Assembly: GCA_965235075.1 (NCBI GenBank)
Contig: OZ249404.1
Location: 995,010 to 1,059,009, forward strand
Reading direction: 5' to 3'
Origin: Fontibacterium medardense
GTDB lineage: Bacteria > Pseudomonadota > Alphaproteobacteria > Pelagibacterales > Pelagibacteraceae
Length of the DNA stretch: 64,000 nt
The notes beneath the pieces were generated by a model. That model saw only the letters and a program-made list of their open reading frames with translations. It made no database searches and was not told where the DNA came from. Position numbers and translations under genes: made by a program. Position 1 is the first letter of the stretch. Every line of letters begins with the position of its first letter. Positions 43,550-52,772 of the stretch are shown piece by piece.

Positions 43550-44017
43550 ATGGTAAAAGTTAATTTAGTTATCGAGAATAAGAATTGGAAATCTAGATAT
43601 CCTAAAATAAATTTGTTTCTTATAAAAAGTATTAAAAAAATTATATCATCGATCTTCTCATCTCGCGCAATTGCTTTTGAAATTTCGATTCTTCTAACAG
43701 GCACAAAAAATATGAAGAATCTTAATAAGAAATTTAGAAAAATTAATAAAGATACTGACGTTTTATCTTTTCCAGCCGAGGAGAAAAGTTTTTTTAAAAA
43801 AGATATTAAATTAAATAAAAAAATTTATCTTGGAGATATTGCGTTAAGCTATCAATACATTGAGGTGATTACAAAAAAACATAATACAAGTTTTGATGAT
43901 TATTTTAAAAAAATGTTAGTCCATGGAGTTTTGCATCTGATTGGCTATGAACATGATTCATTTAAAAAATATAAAAAAATGAATTTATTAGAGCAAAAAA
44001 TTATTAGAAATATTTAA
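43550..44017 (+). CDS. ybeY: Endoribonuclease YbeY
   Basis: YbeY is a metal-dependent RNase involved in 16S rRNA 3' maturation and ribosome quality control. The metal-binding H-x3-H-x5-H motif is visible as VHGVLHLIGYEHDS near residue 125. NLNKKFRKINKDTDVLSFP is the other diagnostic segment. Length 155 is normal. It starts eight bases after ybeZ, and lnt follows after another eight; the corC/ybeX gene usual between them is absent. Confidence 0.95.
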   Translation: MVKVNLVIENKNWKSRYPKINLFLIKSIKKIISSIFSSRAIAFEISILLTGTKNMKNLNKKFRKINKDTDVLSFPAEEKSFFKKDIKLNKKIYLGDIALSYQYIEVITKKHNTSFDDYFKKMLVHGVLHLIGYEHDSFKKYKKMNLLEQKIIRNI

Positions 44018-44025
44018 AATTCAAG

Positions 44026-45564
44026 ATGTCAAAAAAAAATATTTTTTTTATCTATATTTTTTTATTAGTATTAGGTTCTTTATCTAGTTTTTCTTTACCT
44101 CCTTATAATTTAATTTTTATAAATTTTATTACTTACTCTTTGTTTTTGTATTTAATAATTCTATTCAAAGAAAAAAAAGCAAAACTATCGAACTTCTTTT
44201 TTTTAGGTTTTACTTTCGGTTATGGATATTTTGTAAGTAGTCTTTATTGGGTATCGCACTCATTAACTTTTGATAAACAGTTAACTTTTTTAATGCCGAT
44301 TGCCATATTAGGCTTGCCTGTTTTACTAGCTATCTTTTATGGTTTTGCAGTACTTGCTATTAGTTCTTTTATAAAAAGAGATTATATTTTTTTATTAATA
44401 TTTTCTATTTCCTTATCCATATTTGAATATTTACGAGGAATGTTATTCACAGGATTTTCATGGAATCTAATATCTTATTCATGGAGTTTTTCACTTGAGA
44501 ATATTCAAATATTAAAATTCATTGGCACATATACTTTCAATTTTTTTAGCATTCTTGTCTTCTCAATTTACTTTAATTCCTTATGGCCTTTTCAGTTTAA
44601 GAAAATACTAATTAATTCTTCTTTTTTATTTATTGTTTTAATTTCTAATTATTTATTTGGAAAAATTATCATAAAAAATTCAGAGTTTAATCAGTATAAC
44701 GAAGTTAAGGTAAAAATAATTCAACCCAATATTGATATTGCAAAAACTTGGGGAATTGAAAATGAGAAAAGAAATTTAAGTTCTCTGCTAAACCTTAGCA
44801 AAACTAATAAAGATGAGAAGACCCTAATTGTTTGGCCCGAGGGGATGATCCAACAAACTAATCCTAAGGATCTTTATAAATATAAAGAATACTTTAATAA
44901 AAATTTTTCTAAAAATCATTTAGTTGTCGTTGGCGTAACCAATCCAAGCATTTTAGGTAATAAAATTCATTTTTATAATTCCTTAGTTGTACTGAATAAT
45001 AATGCTGAAGTTGTTAGCGTTTATAATAAGATTAAACTTGTTCCATTTGGAGAGTTTATTCCTTTTGAAAATTTATTAACAAAGTGGGGATTAAAAAAAA
45101 TAACATTTGGATATAGTTCTTTCTCTTCTGGAGACGAGAGAAAAGAGATTAAAATATTTAACAATTTATCTTTTCTGCCTTTGCTTTGTTATGAAATAAT
45201 TTATTCAGGGGATCTCAAACGTAATTCTAAAGATTATAATTTCATAATAAACATTTCAGAAGATGGTTGGTTTGGAGATTCAATTGGCCCTTATCAACAT
45301 TTAACACAAGCAGTCTTTAGAGCAGTAGAGCAAGGCGTTCCAGTTGTAAGAGCAACTAATAAAGGTATGTCAGCTTATATTTCTCCAAATGGAAAAATTG
45401 TAAATTCTTTAGAATTAAACAAATCTGGATTTATTGATTTAAAATTGTCTTTTTTAAAAGGAAAAACCTTATTTTCTTTATTAGAAAACTACATTTTTTA
45501 TTTTATAATCTTCCTAAGTATTATATTCGTTATTGCTCTTAGAAAATTAAATAAGAATGGCTAA
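44026..45564 (+). CDS. lnt: Apolipoprotein N-acyltransferase
   Basis: Lnt adds the third acyl chain to lipoproteins in the inner membrane. The N-terminal ~200 residues are several transmembrane segments. The nitrilase domain has the Glu-Lys-Cys triad: Glu in IVWPEGMIQ, Lys in YNKIKLVPFGEFIPFE and Cys in LPLLCYEIIY. A final transmembrane helix ends the protein. Length 512 is typical. Its product would mature the DUF3576, LptE and BON lipoproteins in this window. It overlaps metK by eight bases. Confidence 0.96.
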   Translation: MSKKNIFFIYIFLLVLGSLSSFSLPPYNLIFINFITYSLFLYLIILFKEKKAKLSNFFFLGFTFGYGYFVSSLYWVSHSLTFDKQLTFLMPIAILGLPVLLAIFYGFAVLAISSFIKRDYIFLLIFSISLSIFEYLRGMLFTGFSWNLISYSWSFSLENIQILKFIGTYTFNFFSILVFSIYFNSLWPFQFKKILINSSFLFIVLISNYLFGKIIIKNSEFNQYNEVKVKIIQPNIDIAKTWGIENEKRNLSSLLNLSKTNKDEKTLIVWPEGMIQQTNPKDLYKYKEYFNKNFSKNHLVVVGVTNPSILGNKIHFYNSLVVLNNNAEVVSVYNKIKLVPFGEFIPFENLLTKWGLKKITFGYSSFSSGDERKEIKIFNNLSFLPLLCYEIIYSGDLKRNSKDYNFIINISEDGWFGDSIGPYQHLTQAVFRAVEQGVPVVRATNKGMSAYISPNGKIVNSLELNKSGFIDLKLSFLKGKTLFSLLENYIFYFIIFLSIIFVIALRKLNKNG

Positions 45565-46720
45565 ACAAGACTATATATTTACTAGTGAATCAGTATCAGA
45601 GGGACACCCTGATAAAGTTTGTGACATTATATCGGACTCGGTACTCGATTTATATTTATCAAAATTTCCAGAAAGTAGAGTTGCTTGTGAAACTTTAGTA
45701 ACCACAAATACCGTTGTGATTGCTGGAGAAGTAAGAGGTCCCGAAATAAGGAGCGATGAAATTGAAAAATTAATTAGATCCAGAGTTAAAGATATTGGTT
45801 ATGAACAAGAGGGTTTTCATTGGAAAAATTTAAAATTTACAAACTATCTTCATAGTCAATCACAAGACATAGCAGCAGGAGTTGATTCATCTGGTAATAA
45901 AGATGAAGGGGCAGGCGATCAAGGAATTATGTTTGGTTATGCATGCACAGAAACAAAAGATTTGATGCCAGCGCCGATAAGTTATTCTCATAAAGTTTTG
46001 CAACTAATGTCAGAGGCAAGAAAATCTGGAAAAGAAAAATTTTTAAAACCTGATTCAAAAAGTCAATTTTCAGTTATTTATGAAAAAGGAAAGCCAAAAG
46101 GAATTTCTTCAATAGTCGTTTCAACGCAACATGATGAAAGCGTTGATCAAGAAAAAGTTAAGGAGATCGTGCGTCCTTATGTTCTATCAGTCATCCCAAA
46201 AGGCTGGATGTGTGATGAGAAACATTTTTATGTTAACCCAACAGGCAGATTTGTTATTGGTGGACCTGATGGTGACACAGGATTAACGGGTCGAAAAATT
46301 ATAGTTGATACTTACGGCGGAGCAGCACCTCATGGCGGCGGAGCATTTTCAGGAAAAGATCCAACAAAGGTGGACCGATCAGCAGCTTACGTAGCAAGAT
46401 ACTTGGCTAAAAATATTGTAGCCGCAGGCGTTTCAGAAAAATGTTTAATTCAATTATCTTATGCGATTGGAGTATCACAACCTCTTTCAATTTACATCGA
46501 CTTGTTTGATGGCGAAGATAATAAATCAAAAAAAATTGAGGAAATTATTTCTAAAAATTTTAATTTAAGTCCAAGAGGAATTCGTGAGTTATTAAAACTT
46601 AATAAACCGATTTATCAAAAAACAGCAGCTTATGGACACTTTGGCAGACAACCAGAAGACAATGGTTCTTTTAGCTGGGAAAAAACAGATTTAATTAAAT
46701 ATTTTCAATCAAAAGTATAA
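45557..46720 (+). CDS. metK: S-adenosylmethionine synthetase
   Basis: MetK makes SAM from methionine and ATP. FTSESVSEGHPDKVCD starts the protein, GAGDQGIMFGYA is the ATP-site hexapeptide region, and GGGAFSGKDPTKVDRSAAY is the P-loop signature. Length 387 is normal. It overlaps the lnt 3' end, so no SAM riboswitch leader exists here. The window contains several SAM users (rsmG, rsmI, miaB, trmB, ubiE). trmB follows after one base. Confidence 0.98.
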   Translation: MAKQDYIFTSESVSEGHPDKVCDIISDSVLDLYLSKFPESRVACETLVTTNTVVIAGEVRGPEIRSDEIEKLIRSRVKDIGYEQEGFHWKNLKFTNYLHSQSQDIAAGVDSSGNKDEGAGDQGIMFGYACTETKDLMPAPISYSHKVLQLMSEARKSGKEKFLKPDSKSQFSVIYEKGKPKGISSIVVSTQHDESVDQEKVKEIVRPYVLSVIPKGWMCDEKHFYVNPTGRFVIGGPDGDTGLTGRKIIVDTYGGAAPHGGGAFSGKDPTKVDRSAAYVARYLAKNIVAAGVSEKCLIQLSYAIGVSQPLSIYIDLFDGEDNKSKKIEEIISKNFNLSPRGIRELLKLNKPIYQKTAAYGHFGRQPEDNGSFSWEKTDLIKYFQSKV

Positions 46721-46721
46721 T

Positions 46722-47387
46722 TTGATCGACGACAAGAAAAAGATTTTTTTTGGAAGATCAAAATCAAGAGCCCTATCTAAAAGCAAAAAGTTTTTTTATG
46801 AAAATCATAAAAAAGATTTTTTAGTCAATTTTGAAGAAATAAAATTTATTAAAAATAAAGATTTTGTTTTAGAAATAGGATTTGGTTTAGGAGAAAATTT
46901 ATTATACCAGGCAAGCGCTTACCCAAAAGATTATTTTATTGGAGTTGATCCTTTTATTAATGGTGTGGCTAATGTTGTTCAAAAAGCTAAAGAATTAAAT
47001 TTAAATAATATTTCAATTCTAGATGTGCCAGTACAAAAAGTTATAGATAATTTTTTAGATAACTTTTTTTCAAAAGTTTTTGTTTTATTTCCAGATCCGT
47101 GGATGAAAAATAAGCAAAAAAAAAGAAGATTATTAAATTATTTATTTTTAGAAAAAATTTTAAAAAAAATGAAAATTAAATCTACGTTAATATTTGTAAC
47201 GGATGATCAGGATTATTTTAAATACGTAGTAAAAGAGATTTCTTTATTAAAGAAAAAAAATGATACTTTTGAATATAGTTTGAGCAACAGACATCCCATA
47301 GTCGACACAAAATACTCAAATAAAGCCAATAAATTAAAAAAAGATATTTATTTTTTAAATCTTGATAAGTTAAAAAATGTAGCATAG
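46722..47387 (+). CDS. trmB: tRNA (guanine46-N7)-methyltransferase
   Basis: TrmB methylates G46 in the tRNA variable loop. FGRSKSRALSKS is the family N-terminus, FVLEIGFGLGENLLYQA is the SAM loop, IGVDPFINGVAN follows, and VFVLFPDPWMKNKQKKRRLL is diagnostic. The only plausible start is the TTG at 46722, one base after metK. Length 221 is typical. Downstream is a hairpin and then nusA. Confidence 0.94.
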   Translation: MIDDKKKIFFGRSKSRALSKSKKFFYENHKKDFLVNFEEIKFIKNKDFVLEIGFGLGENLLYQASAYPKDYFIGVDPFINGVANVVQKAKELNLNNISILDVPVQKVIDNFLDNFFSKVFVLFPDPWMKNKQKKRRLLNYLFLEKILKKMKIKSTLIFVTDDQDYFKYVVKEISLLKKKNDTFEYSLSNRHPIVDTKYSNKANKLKKDIYFLNLDKLKNVA

Positions 47388-47413
47388 ATTAAGGGAAATT
47401 ATTGAAAGTACAG

Positions 47414-47438
47414 AATGGGCTTAGGCCCATTTTTTTTT
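47414..47438 (+). terminator. Intrinsic terminator or attenuator directly upstream of nusA
   Basis: AATGGGC at 47414-47420 pairs perfectly with GCCCATT at 47425-47431 around a TTAG loop, followed by seven more T. It ends only 16 bases before the nusA ATG at 47455. AGGAA at 47441-47445 is a good ribosome binding site just after it. It could end the lnt-metK-trmB transcript or attenuate nusA-infB expression. Confidence 0.8.
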
Positions 47439-47454
47439 ACAGGAAACAAAACCA

Positions 47455-48999
47455 ATGTTAAATAACAGAGTTGATACAGTAGAACTGATCAGGATAGTTG
47501 ACGCTGTAGCAAACGAAAAATCGATTGATAAAGAGCTCGTTCTGACTTCTATGGAAGAAGCCATTGAAAAAGCTGCACGAACTCGTTACGGACAAGAAAA
47601 TAATATTTACGTTTCTATCAATAGAGCTAATGGTCAAATTGAATTAGGTCGAAGATTAAAAGTTGTAGAAAATCCATCCAACAGTCAAAACGAAATTAGT
47701 TTAAAAGATGCAAAAAAAATTAAAAGCGACATAGCGCTTGACCAAGAAATTTTAGAGCCGCTACCTCCAGTTGATTTTGGTAGAATAGCCGCTCAAGCTG
47801 CAAAACAAGTTATCACCACAAAAGTAAGAGATGCAGAAAGAGAAAAACAATATAACGAATTTAAAGACAAGATTGGTGAAGTTCTTAGCGGAATAGTTAA
47901 GAGAATAGAATTTGGAAACATCATCGTTGATTTACAAAAAGCTGAGTCAATTATCAAAAGAGATGAGTTAATTCCAAGAGAAAATATAAAAGTAGGAGAT
48001 CGAATTAAAGCTTATTGTTATGAAGTAAAGAGAGAAGCTAAAGGTCCACAAATATTTTTATCAAGAGCGCATCCTCAGTTTATGGCAAAATTATTCAAAC
48101 TTGAAGTACCGGAAATTTATGAAGGAACAATTGAAATTAAATCGGTAGCAAGAGACCCGGGAAGCAGAGCAAAAATTTGTGTTACATCAAAAGATAAATC
48201 TATAGATCCAGTTGGAGCTTGCGTCGGAATGAGAGGAAGTAGAGTGCAAGCGGTTGTGAATGAATTACAAGGTGAAAAAATTGATATCATTCATTGGTCA
48301 GAAGACCCTGCAACACTTGTGATTAATGCTTTAGCGCCTGCCGAAGTTCAAAAAGTAGTTTTAGATGAAGCTTCAAAAAGAATTGAAGTTGTGATTGATG
48401 AAAATAATCTTAGCAAAGCCATTGGAAGAAGAGGACAAAACGTTAGACTTGCTTCTAAGTTAATGAATTATGAAATTGATATTTTAACAGATCAAGAGGA
48501 AACAGAAAAAAGACAATCAGAATTTAAAATTAAAACAAAACGATTTATTGAAAGTTTAGAAATCGATGAAATGATGGCTCAACTTTTGGTGTTAGAAGGA
48601 TTTTCCTCTATCAAAGAAATCGATGGTTCTCCTTTGGAAGAGATAACGAAAATTGATGGCTTCGATGCAGATACAGCAAAAGAATTAAAAGAAAGGGCAA
48701 AAGAATATTTAGAAACTGAATCTAAAGAAATATCAAATAGAGTTAAAGAGTTGGGCATTCAAGATGATCTTATGAATCATCCAGGATTATCACTTGGAAT
48801 GCTTTTAACTTTAGGTGAAAAAAATATTAAAACTTTAGCTGATTTTGCAGATTTATCAGTTGATGAAATCTTAGGTGGGTACGATGAAGTCAAAGGAAAA
48901 AGAGTGGAATTTGAAGGAATCCTGCAGAATTTCGATATCATAAGAGCTGAGGCTGAGCGCCTGATAATGAGCGCTAGAGAAAAAGTTTTTAACAAATAA
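47455..48999 (+). CDS. nusA: Transcription termination/antitermination factor NusA
   Basis: NusA binds RNA polymerase and modulates pausing and termination. The N-terminal domain is followed by S1 (SGIVKRIEFGNIIVDL), KH1 (DPVGACVGMRGSRVQAVVNEL) and KH2 (NLSKAIGRRGQNVRLASKL), then two acidic C-terminal helical repeats (about residues 355-505). Length 514 fits the proteobacterial form. It begins the nusA-infB-rbfA-truB-rpsO-pnp set. The rimP gene usually directly upstream is not present. Confidence 0.97.
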   Translation: MLNNRVDTVELIRIVDAVANEKSIDKELVLTSMEEAIEKAARTRYGQENNIYVSINRANGQIELGRRLKVVENPSNSQNEISLKDAKKIKSDIALDQEILEPLPPVDFGRIAAQAAKQVITTKVRDAEREKQYNEFKDKIGEVLSGIVKRIEFGNIIVDLQKAESIIKRDELIPRENIKVGDRIKAYCYEVKREAKGPQIFLSRAHPQFMAKLFKLEVPEIYEGTIEIKSVARDPGSRAKICVTSKDKSIDPVGACVGMRGSRVQAVVNELQGEKIDIIHWSEDPATLVINALAPAEVQKVVLDEASKRIEVVIDENNLSKAIGRRGQNVRLASKLMNYEIDILTDQEETEKRQSEFKIKTKRFIESLEIDEMMAQLLVLEGFSSIKEIDGSPLEEITKIDGFDADTAKELKERAKEYLETESKEISNRVKELGIQDDLMNHPGLSLGMLLTLGEKNIKTLADFADLSVDEILGGYDEVKGKRVEFEGILQNFDIIRAEAERLIMSAREKVFNK

Positions 49000-49021
49000 T
49001 AAACTCGCTTTTAGAAAAAAC

Positions 49022-51238
49022 ATGGACGTTAAAGACAAAAAGAAAAAACTTACATTAAAAAACTTTAGTGGTGGATCGGCAGCTGTTTCAAGCTACGCAA
49101 GAGGCGCTGGTAATAAATCAGTTTTAGTTGAGAAAAAGAAAAATAGATCGATAGACGCAACTTATTCCGTTGATAAAGCAAAAGCTTCAACAGCTCCACA
49201 AGATGCTGTAAAGCCAAAGACTTTAACAAAAGAAGATACTGCTAAAGCGCAAAAATCGGCGCAAGAGTGGGCGAGAAAGAAAATCCAAGAAGAGCTTGAA
49301 ATAGATAATAGTAAAAAATTAATTAAAAAAACTCACGGAAAAAAAAGAGAATATAAACTAACTTTATCCAAAGCGCTTACAGATGCGGATGAAGATGAAA
49401 AGACAAGAAGCTTAGCTTCTTTTAAAAGAGCCAGAGAAAAAGAAAAAAAACTAATTCAAGATGGTGATGATTCAGGTGAAGCAAAAAAAGTTTCTAGAGA
49501 AATATCAGTACCAAATTTAATCACTATTCAAGAGCTTGCAAACAGAATGGCAGAAAAAGCAAGTTCGATTATTAAATTTTTATTTGAAAAAAATGTAAAA
49601 GTTACAATCAATCACACTATCGATAGAGATACTGCAGAGTATATCGTTGGCTCTTTTGGACATAAAGTTGTTAAAGATAATCAAATTGACGATGAATTAT
49701 CAAAGTTAAAAAAATCTAAAGAAGAAGAGGATACTTATTCTAGACCTCCAGTAGTAACTGTGATGGGTCATGTTGATCATGGTAAAACTTCATTACTAGA
49801 TGCATTAAGAGAAACAAATGTTGTTGCAACAGAGCACGGCGGAATTACTCAACACATTGGTGCTTATCAAGTTTTCGCAGAAGACAATAAGTGGATGACA
49901 TTTATAGATACACCAGGTCACGCCGCATTTACTGAAATGAGAGCTAGAGGATCTAAAATTACAGATATCGTAGTTCTAGTTGTTGCTGCAAATGATGGAA
50001 TTAAACCGCAAACGATTGAGGCGATACAGCATGCTAAAGCTGCAAAAGTTCCAATTATAGTTGCAATTAATAAATGCGATATTCATGGTGTTGATAAGCA
50101 AAAAGTTAGAAATCAACTATTAGAGCATGAACTTGTTGTTGAAGAATTAGGTGGAGACATTCAGTGTATTGAAATATCTGCTTTAAAGAAAACAAATTTA
50201 GATAAATTAAAAGAAGCAATTATTTTACAAGCAGAAATTTTAAATCACAAAACAAACCCAAATGTACCAGCGCAGGGAATAGTTATTGAATCAAAATTAG
50301 ACAAAGGCAAGGGACCGGTATCTACAATTTTAATCACAAGAGGAACTTTAAAAAGAGGAGACTTTTTCGTAAGTGGTTTGCAGTGGGGAAAAATTAGAGC
50401 GATGAATAATTTTAGAGGAGAATTAGTTAATGAGGCAACGCCTTCAATGCCAGTTGAAATAATTGGTTTAACAGGCGTATCTGAGGCAGGAGATGATTTT
50501 TTAGTTTTAGATAGTGAGGCAAAAGCTAAAGAAATAAATGAACATAGAATTGAACAAGGAAGATCTAAAAAAACTAGCGCTCTAGTTAATAAAAATGACA
50601 TTTTTGGAGATGTTAATAAGCAAAAAGAATTATCAATTATTATTAAAAGTGACGTACATGGATCTGCGGAGGCTTTGTCTAATGCGATATTAAAAATTCA
50701 ACACGATGAAGTTAAGCCAGTTATCGTTTTATCATCTGTTGGAGCTATTACAGAGACAGATGTATCTTTAGCAAAAGCTTCTAATGCAGTTTTAATTGGT
50801 TTTAATATTAAGCCTAATAAAGAAGCAAAAGACCTTGCTACAAAATTAGGAGTGAATGTTTTGTACTTTAATATTATTTATGAAGCGATTGAGCACATTA
50901 CTAAAGCCCTTTCAGGCCTATTATCACCAGAAATTAATGAGCAAGTATTAGGGCAGTGCGAAATACTACAAGTATTCAAATCTTCCAAAGCTGGAAAAGT
51001 TGCAGGTATTAAAGTTACTGAAGGTGCAATCGTTAACAACTCTGATGTTAGAATTGTTAGAGATGGCAGCGTTGTGTTTACGGGAAAAATTGCATCGCTT
51101 TATAGAGAAAAAAATGAAGTGAAAGAAATTAAAGCAGGAATTGAAGGCGGAGTTGCTTTTAAAGATTTCTTGGATTTTAAGGAAAAAGATATCATTGAAG
51201 TTTTTTCAGTAGTTCAGAGCGCTAGAACAATAAATTAA
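49022..51238 (+). CDS. infB: Translation initiation factor IF-2
   Basis: IF-2 brings initiator tRNA to the ribosome. The basic N-terminal region (about 180 residues) is shorter than in most proteobacteria, giving 738 residues. The G domain has GHVDHGKTSLLDALR, DTPGHAAFTEMRARG and NKCDIHG in order, followed by the beta-barrel and the initiator-binding C-terminal domains. It follows nusA after 22 bases with no ylxR gene between, and rbfA starts six bases downstream. Confidence 0.97.
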   Translation: MDVKDKKKKLTLKNFSGGSAAVSSYARGAGNKSVLVEKKKNRSIDATYSVDKAKASTAPQDAVKPKTLTKEDTAKAQKSAQEWARKKIQEELEIDNSKKLIKKTHGKKREYKLTLSKALTDADEDEKTRSLASFKRAREKEKKLIQDGDDSGEAKKVSREISVPNLITIQELANRMAEKASSIIKFLFEKNVKVTINHTIDRDTAEYIVGSFGHKVVKDNQIDDELSKLKKSKEEEDTYSRPPVVTVMGHVDHGKTSLLDALRETNVVATEHGGITQHIGAYQVFAEDNKWMTFIDTPGHAAFTEMRARGSKITDIVVLVVAANDGIKPQTIEAIQHAKAAKVPIIVAINKCDIHGVDKQKVRNQLLEHELVVEELGGDIQCIEISALKKTNLDKLKEAIILQAEILNHKTNPNVPAQGIVIESKLDKGKGPVSTILITRGTLKRGDFFVSGLQWGKIRAMNNFRGELVNEATPSMPVEIIGLTGVSEAGDDFLVLDSEAKAKEINEHRIEQGRSKKTSALVNKNDIFGDVNKQKELSIIIKSDVHGSAEALSNAILKIQHDEVKPVIVLSSVGAITETDVSLAKASNAVLIGFNIKPNKEAKDLATKLGVNVLYFNIIYEAIEHITKALSGLLSPEINEQVLGQCEILQVFKSSKAGKVAGIKVTEGAIVNNSDVRIVRDGSVVFTGKIASLYREKNEVKEIKAGIEGGVAFKDFLDFKEKDIIEVFSVVQSARTIN

Positions 51239-51244
51239 TTAATC

Positions 51245-51622
51245 ATGAACATTCATTTAAGCGATCAGCCTTTTACTCAAAGGCAATTAAGAGTTGGTGA
51301 ATTATTAAAACAGTTACTTGGAAATTTATTTTTAAAAGAAGAAGTGGCTCTGCCAAGTATTAACACTAGAGTGATTACGGTTTCAGAAGTTAGAATGAGC
51401 CCAGATTTAAAACATGCAAAAGTGTTTGTTATGCCACTTGGAGGTAAAAATTCAGAATTTATTTTACAGTCCCTTATCAATCATAGCGGTTTAATTAAAA
51501 AAGAAATGTCTCGAAGTTGGAAAAATAAATTTCTTCCCAATCTTCATTTCGTATTAGATGAATCTTTTGATTATGCAGAAAAAATTGAAAAATTAATTAT
51601 AAAGACACACGAAAATGATTGA
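51245..51622 (+). CDS. rbfA: Ribosome-binding factor A
   Basis: RbfA is a KH-type factor for late 30S maturation. QRQLRVGELLKQLL is the N-terminal helix, VITVSEVRMSPDLKHAKVFVMPL the KH core, and LPNLHFVLDESFDYAEKIEKLI the C-terminal signature. Length 125 is normal. It overlaps truB by eight bases. Confidence 0.95.
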   Translation: MNIHLSDQPFTQRQLRVGELLKQLLGNLFLKEEVALPSINTRVITVSEVRMSPDLKHAKVFVMPLGGKNSEFILQSLINHSGLIKKEMSRSWKNKFLPNLHFVLDESFDYAEKIEKLIIKTHEND

Positions 51623-52493
51623 TGGTTGGATAAACTTGAACAAGCCCAAAGGTTTCAGCTCGGCATACTGTTTAAACGTCATAAAGAGTAAATTTAAAAA
51701 AATTAAAATAGGCCACGCTGGAACTTTAGATCCATTAGCAGAAGGCGTTTTGCCCATTGCACTAGGTGAGGCGACTAAAACTGTTTCATTAATACACTTG
51801 CAATTTAAAAGTTATTTATTTGAAATACAGTGGGGATCAGAGACCGATACCTTGGACTTAGAGGGTAAAGTTATAAATGAAAACAAAATTTACCCAGAAA
51901 AAAAGGAAGTTCAAAATATTTTAAAAAAATTTATTGGCTGGCAGATGCAAATGCCACCAAAATTTTCTGCTGTAAAAATTAATGGCAAAAGATCTTATGA
52001 ACTTGCAAGAAATAATTTGGAATTTGATATGGAAGAGAGAAAAGTTCTTATAAAAAATATTAGATTATTAAAGCATGAAAATAATAAAAGTCTTTTTTAC
52101 ATAAAATGTGGAACCGGGACTTATATAAGAAGTCTAGCAAGAGACATTGCAAAATCCTTTGGTGGATTTGCCCATGTCACCCAATTAGTTAGAACTAGAT
52201 ATGGAAATTTTAAAATTAAGAACTCAAATAGCCTTGAAAAATTAATAGAAAAAGAAAGCACTGCTAATTTTTTAAAATATGTGCTTGATATTCAGAGTGC
52301 TTTAATACATATACCTAGCATTAAATTAAATGATGAAAGAATTAATTTAATAAAGAATGGAATGAAAGTTAGTTTGGTTAATGAATTTGGAAAGGTTAGT
52401 TTAGACAATATTTACACAGCGGCTTTAGAAAAGCCACTTGCTCTCGGATACCTTAAGTCCGGTTTTTTTTATCCAAGGAGAGTATTTAATTAA
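51615..52493 (+). CDS. truB: tRNA pseudouridine55 synthase
   Basis: TruB makes pseudouridine 55 in the T loop of tRNAs. GWINLNKPKGFSS starts the protein, and the catalytic Asp is in IGHAGTLDPLAEGVLPIALGEATK (about residue 39). KCGTGTYIRSLARDIA and the AVKINGKRSYELAR loop are present. Length 292 is typical. It overlaps rbfA and is followed by rpsO after three bases. Confidence 0.96.
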   Translation: MIDGWINLNKPKGFSSAYCLNVIKSKFKKIKIGHAGTLDPLAEGVLPIALGEATKTVSLIHLQFKSYLFEIQWGSETDTLDLEGKVINENKIYPEKKEVQNILKKFIGWQMQMPPKFSAVKINGKRSYELARNNLEFDMEERKVLIKNIRLLKHENNKSLFYIKCGTGTYIRSLARDIAKSFGGFAHVTQLVRTRYGNFKIKNSNSLEKLIEKESTANFLKYVLDIQSALIHIPSIKLNDERINLIKNGMKVSLVNEFGKVSLDNIYTAALEKPLALGYLKSGFFYPRRVFN

Positions 52494-52496
52494 AAA

Positions 52497-52766
52497 ATGA
52501 CAAAAAAAATTTTAAATAAAGAAAGTGTTTTCAAAGATTTAAAACTTCACGCTAAAGACGTTGGCTCTTCAGAAGTGCAAATCGCTATCTTAACTGAGCG
52601 AATTAGATACTTAACTGAACATTTTGCAAAAAATAAAAAAGATAAGCATTCCTACACAGGATTAACGACATTGGTGAATAGAAGAAAAAAACTATTAGAT
52701 TATCTCAGCAAAACAAACGCAACCAATTATAAGAAGATCTTAGAAAAGCTGAATATCAGAAAATAA
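52497..52766 (+). CDS. rpsO: 30S ribosomal protein S15
   Basis: S15 binds the central domain of 16S rRNA early in 30S assembly. GSSEVQIAILTERIRYLTEHF and SYTGLTTLVNRRKKLLDYL are diagnostic. Length 89 matches the family. It lies in the standard place between truB and pnp. The three-base gap to truB leaves no room for an independent autoregulatory leader. Confidence 0.98.
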   Translation: MTKKILNKESVFKDLKLHAKDVGSSEVQIAILTERIRYLTEHFAKNKKDKHSYTGLTTLVNRRKKLLDYLSKTNATNYKKILEKLNIRK

Positions 52767-52772
52767 ATTTTA

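Noticed and set aside
45500..45570. SAM riboswitch upstream of metK
   Set aside because: metK overlaps the lnt 3' end by eight bases, so there is no untranslated leader to hold one.
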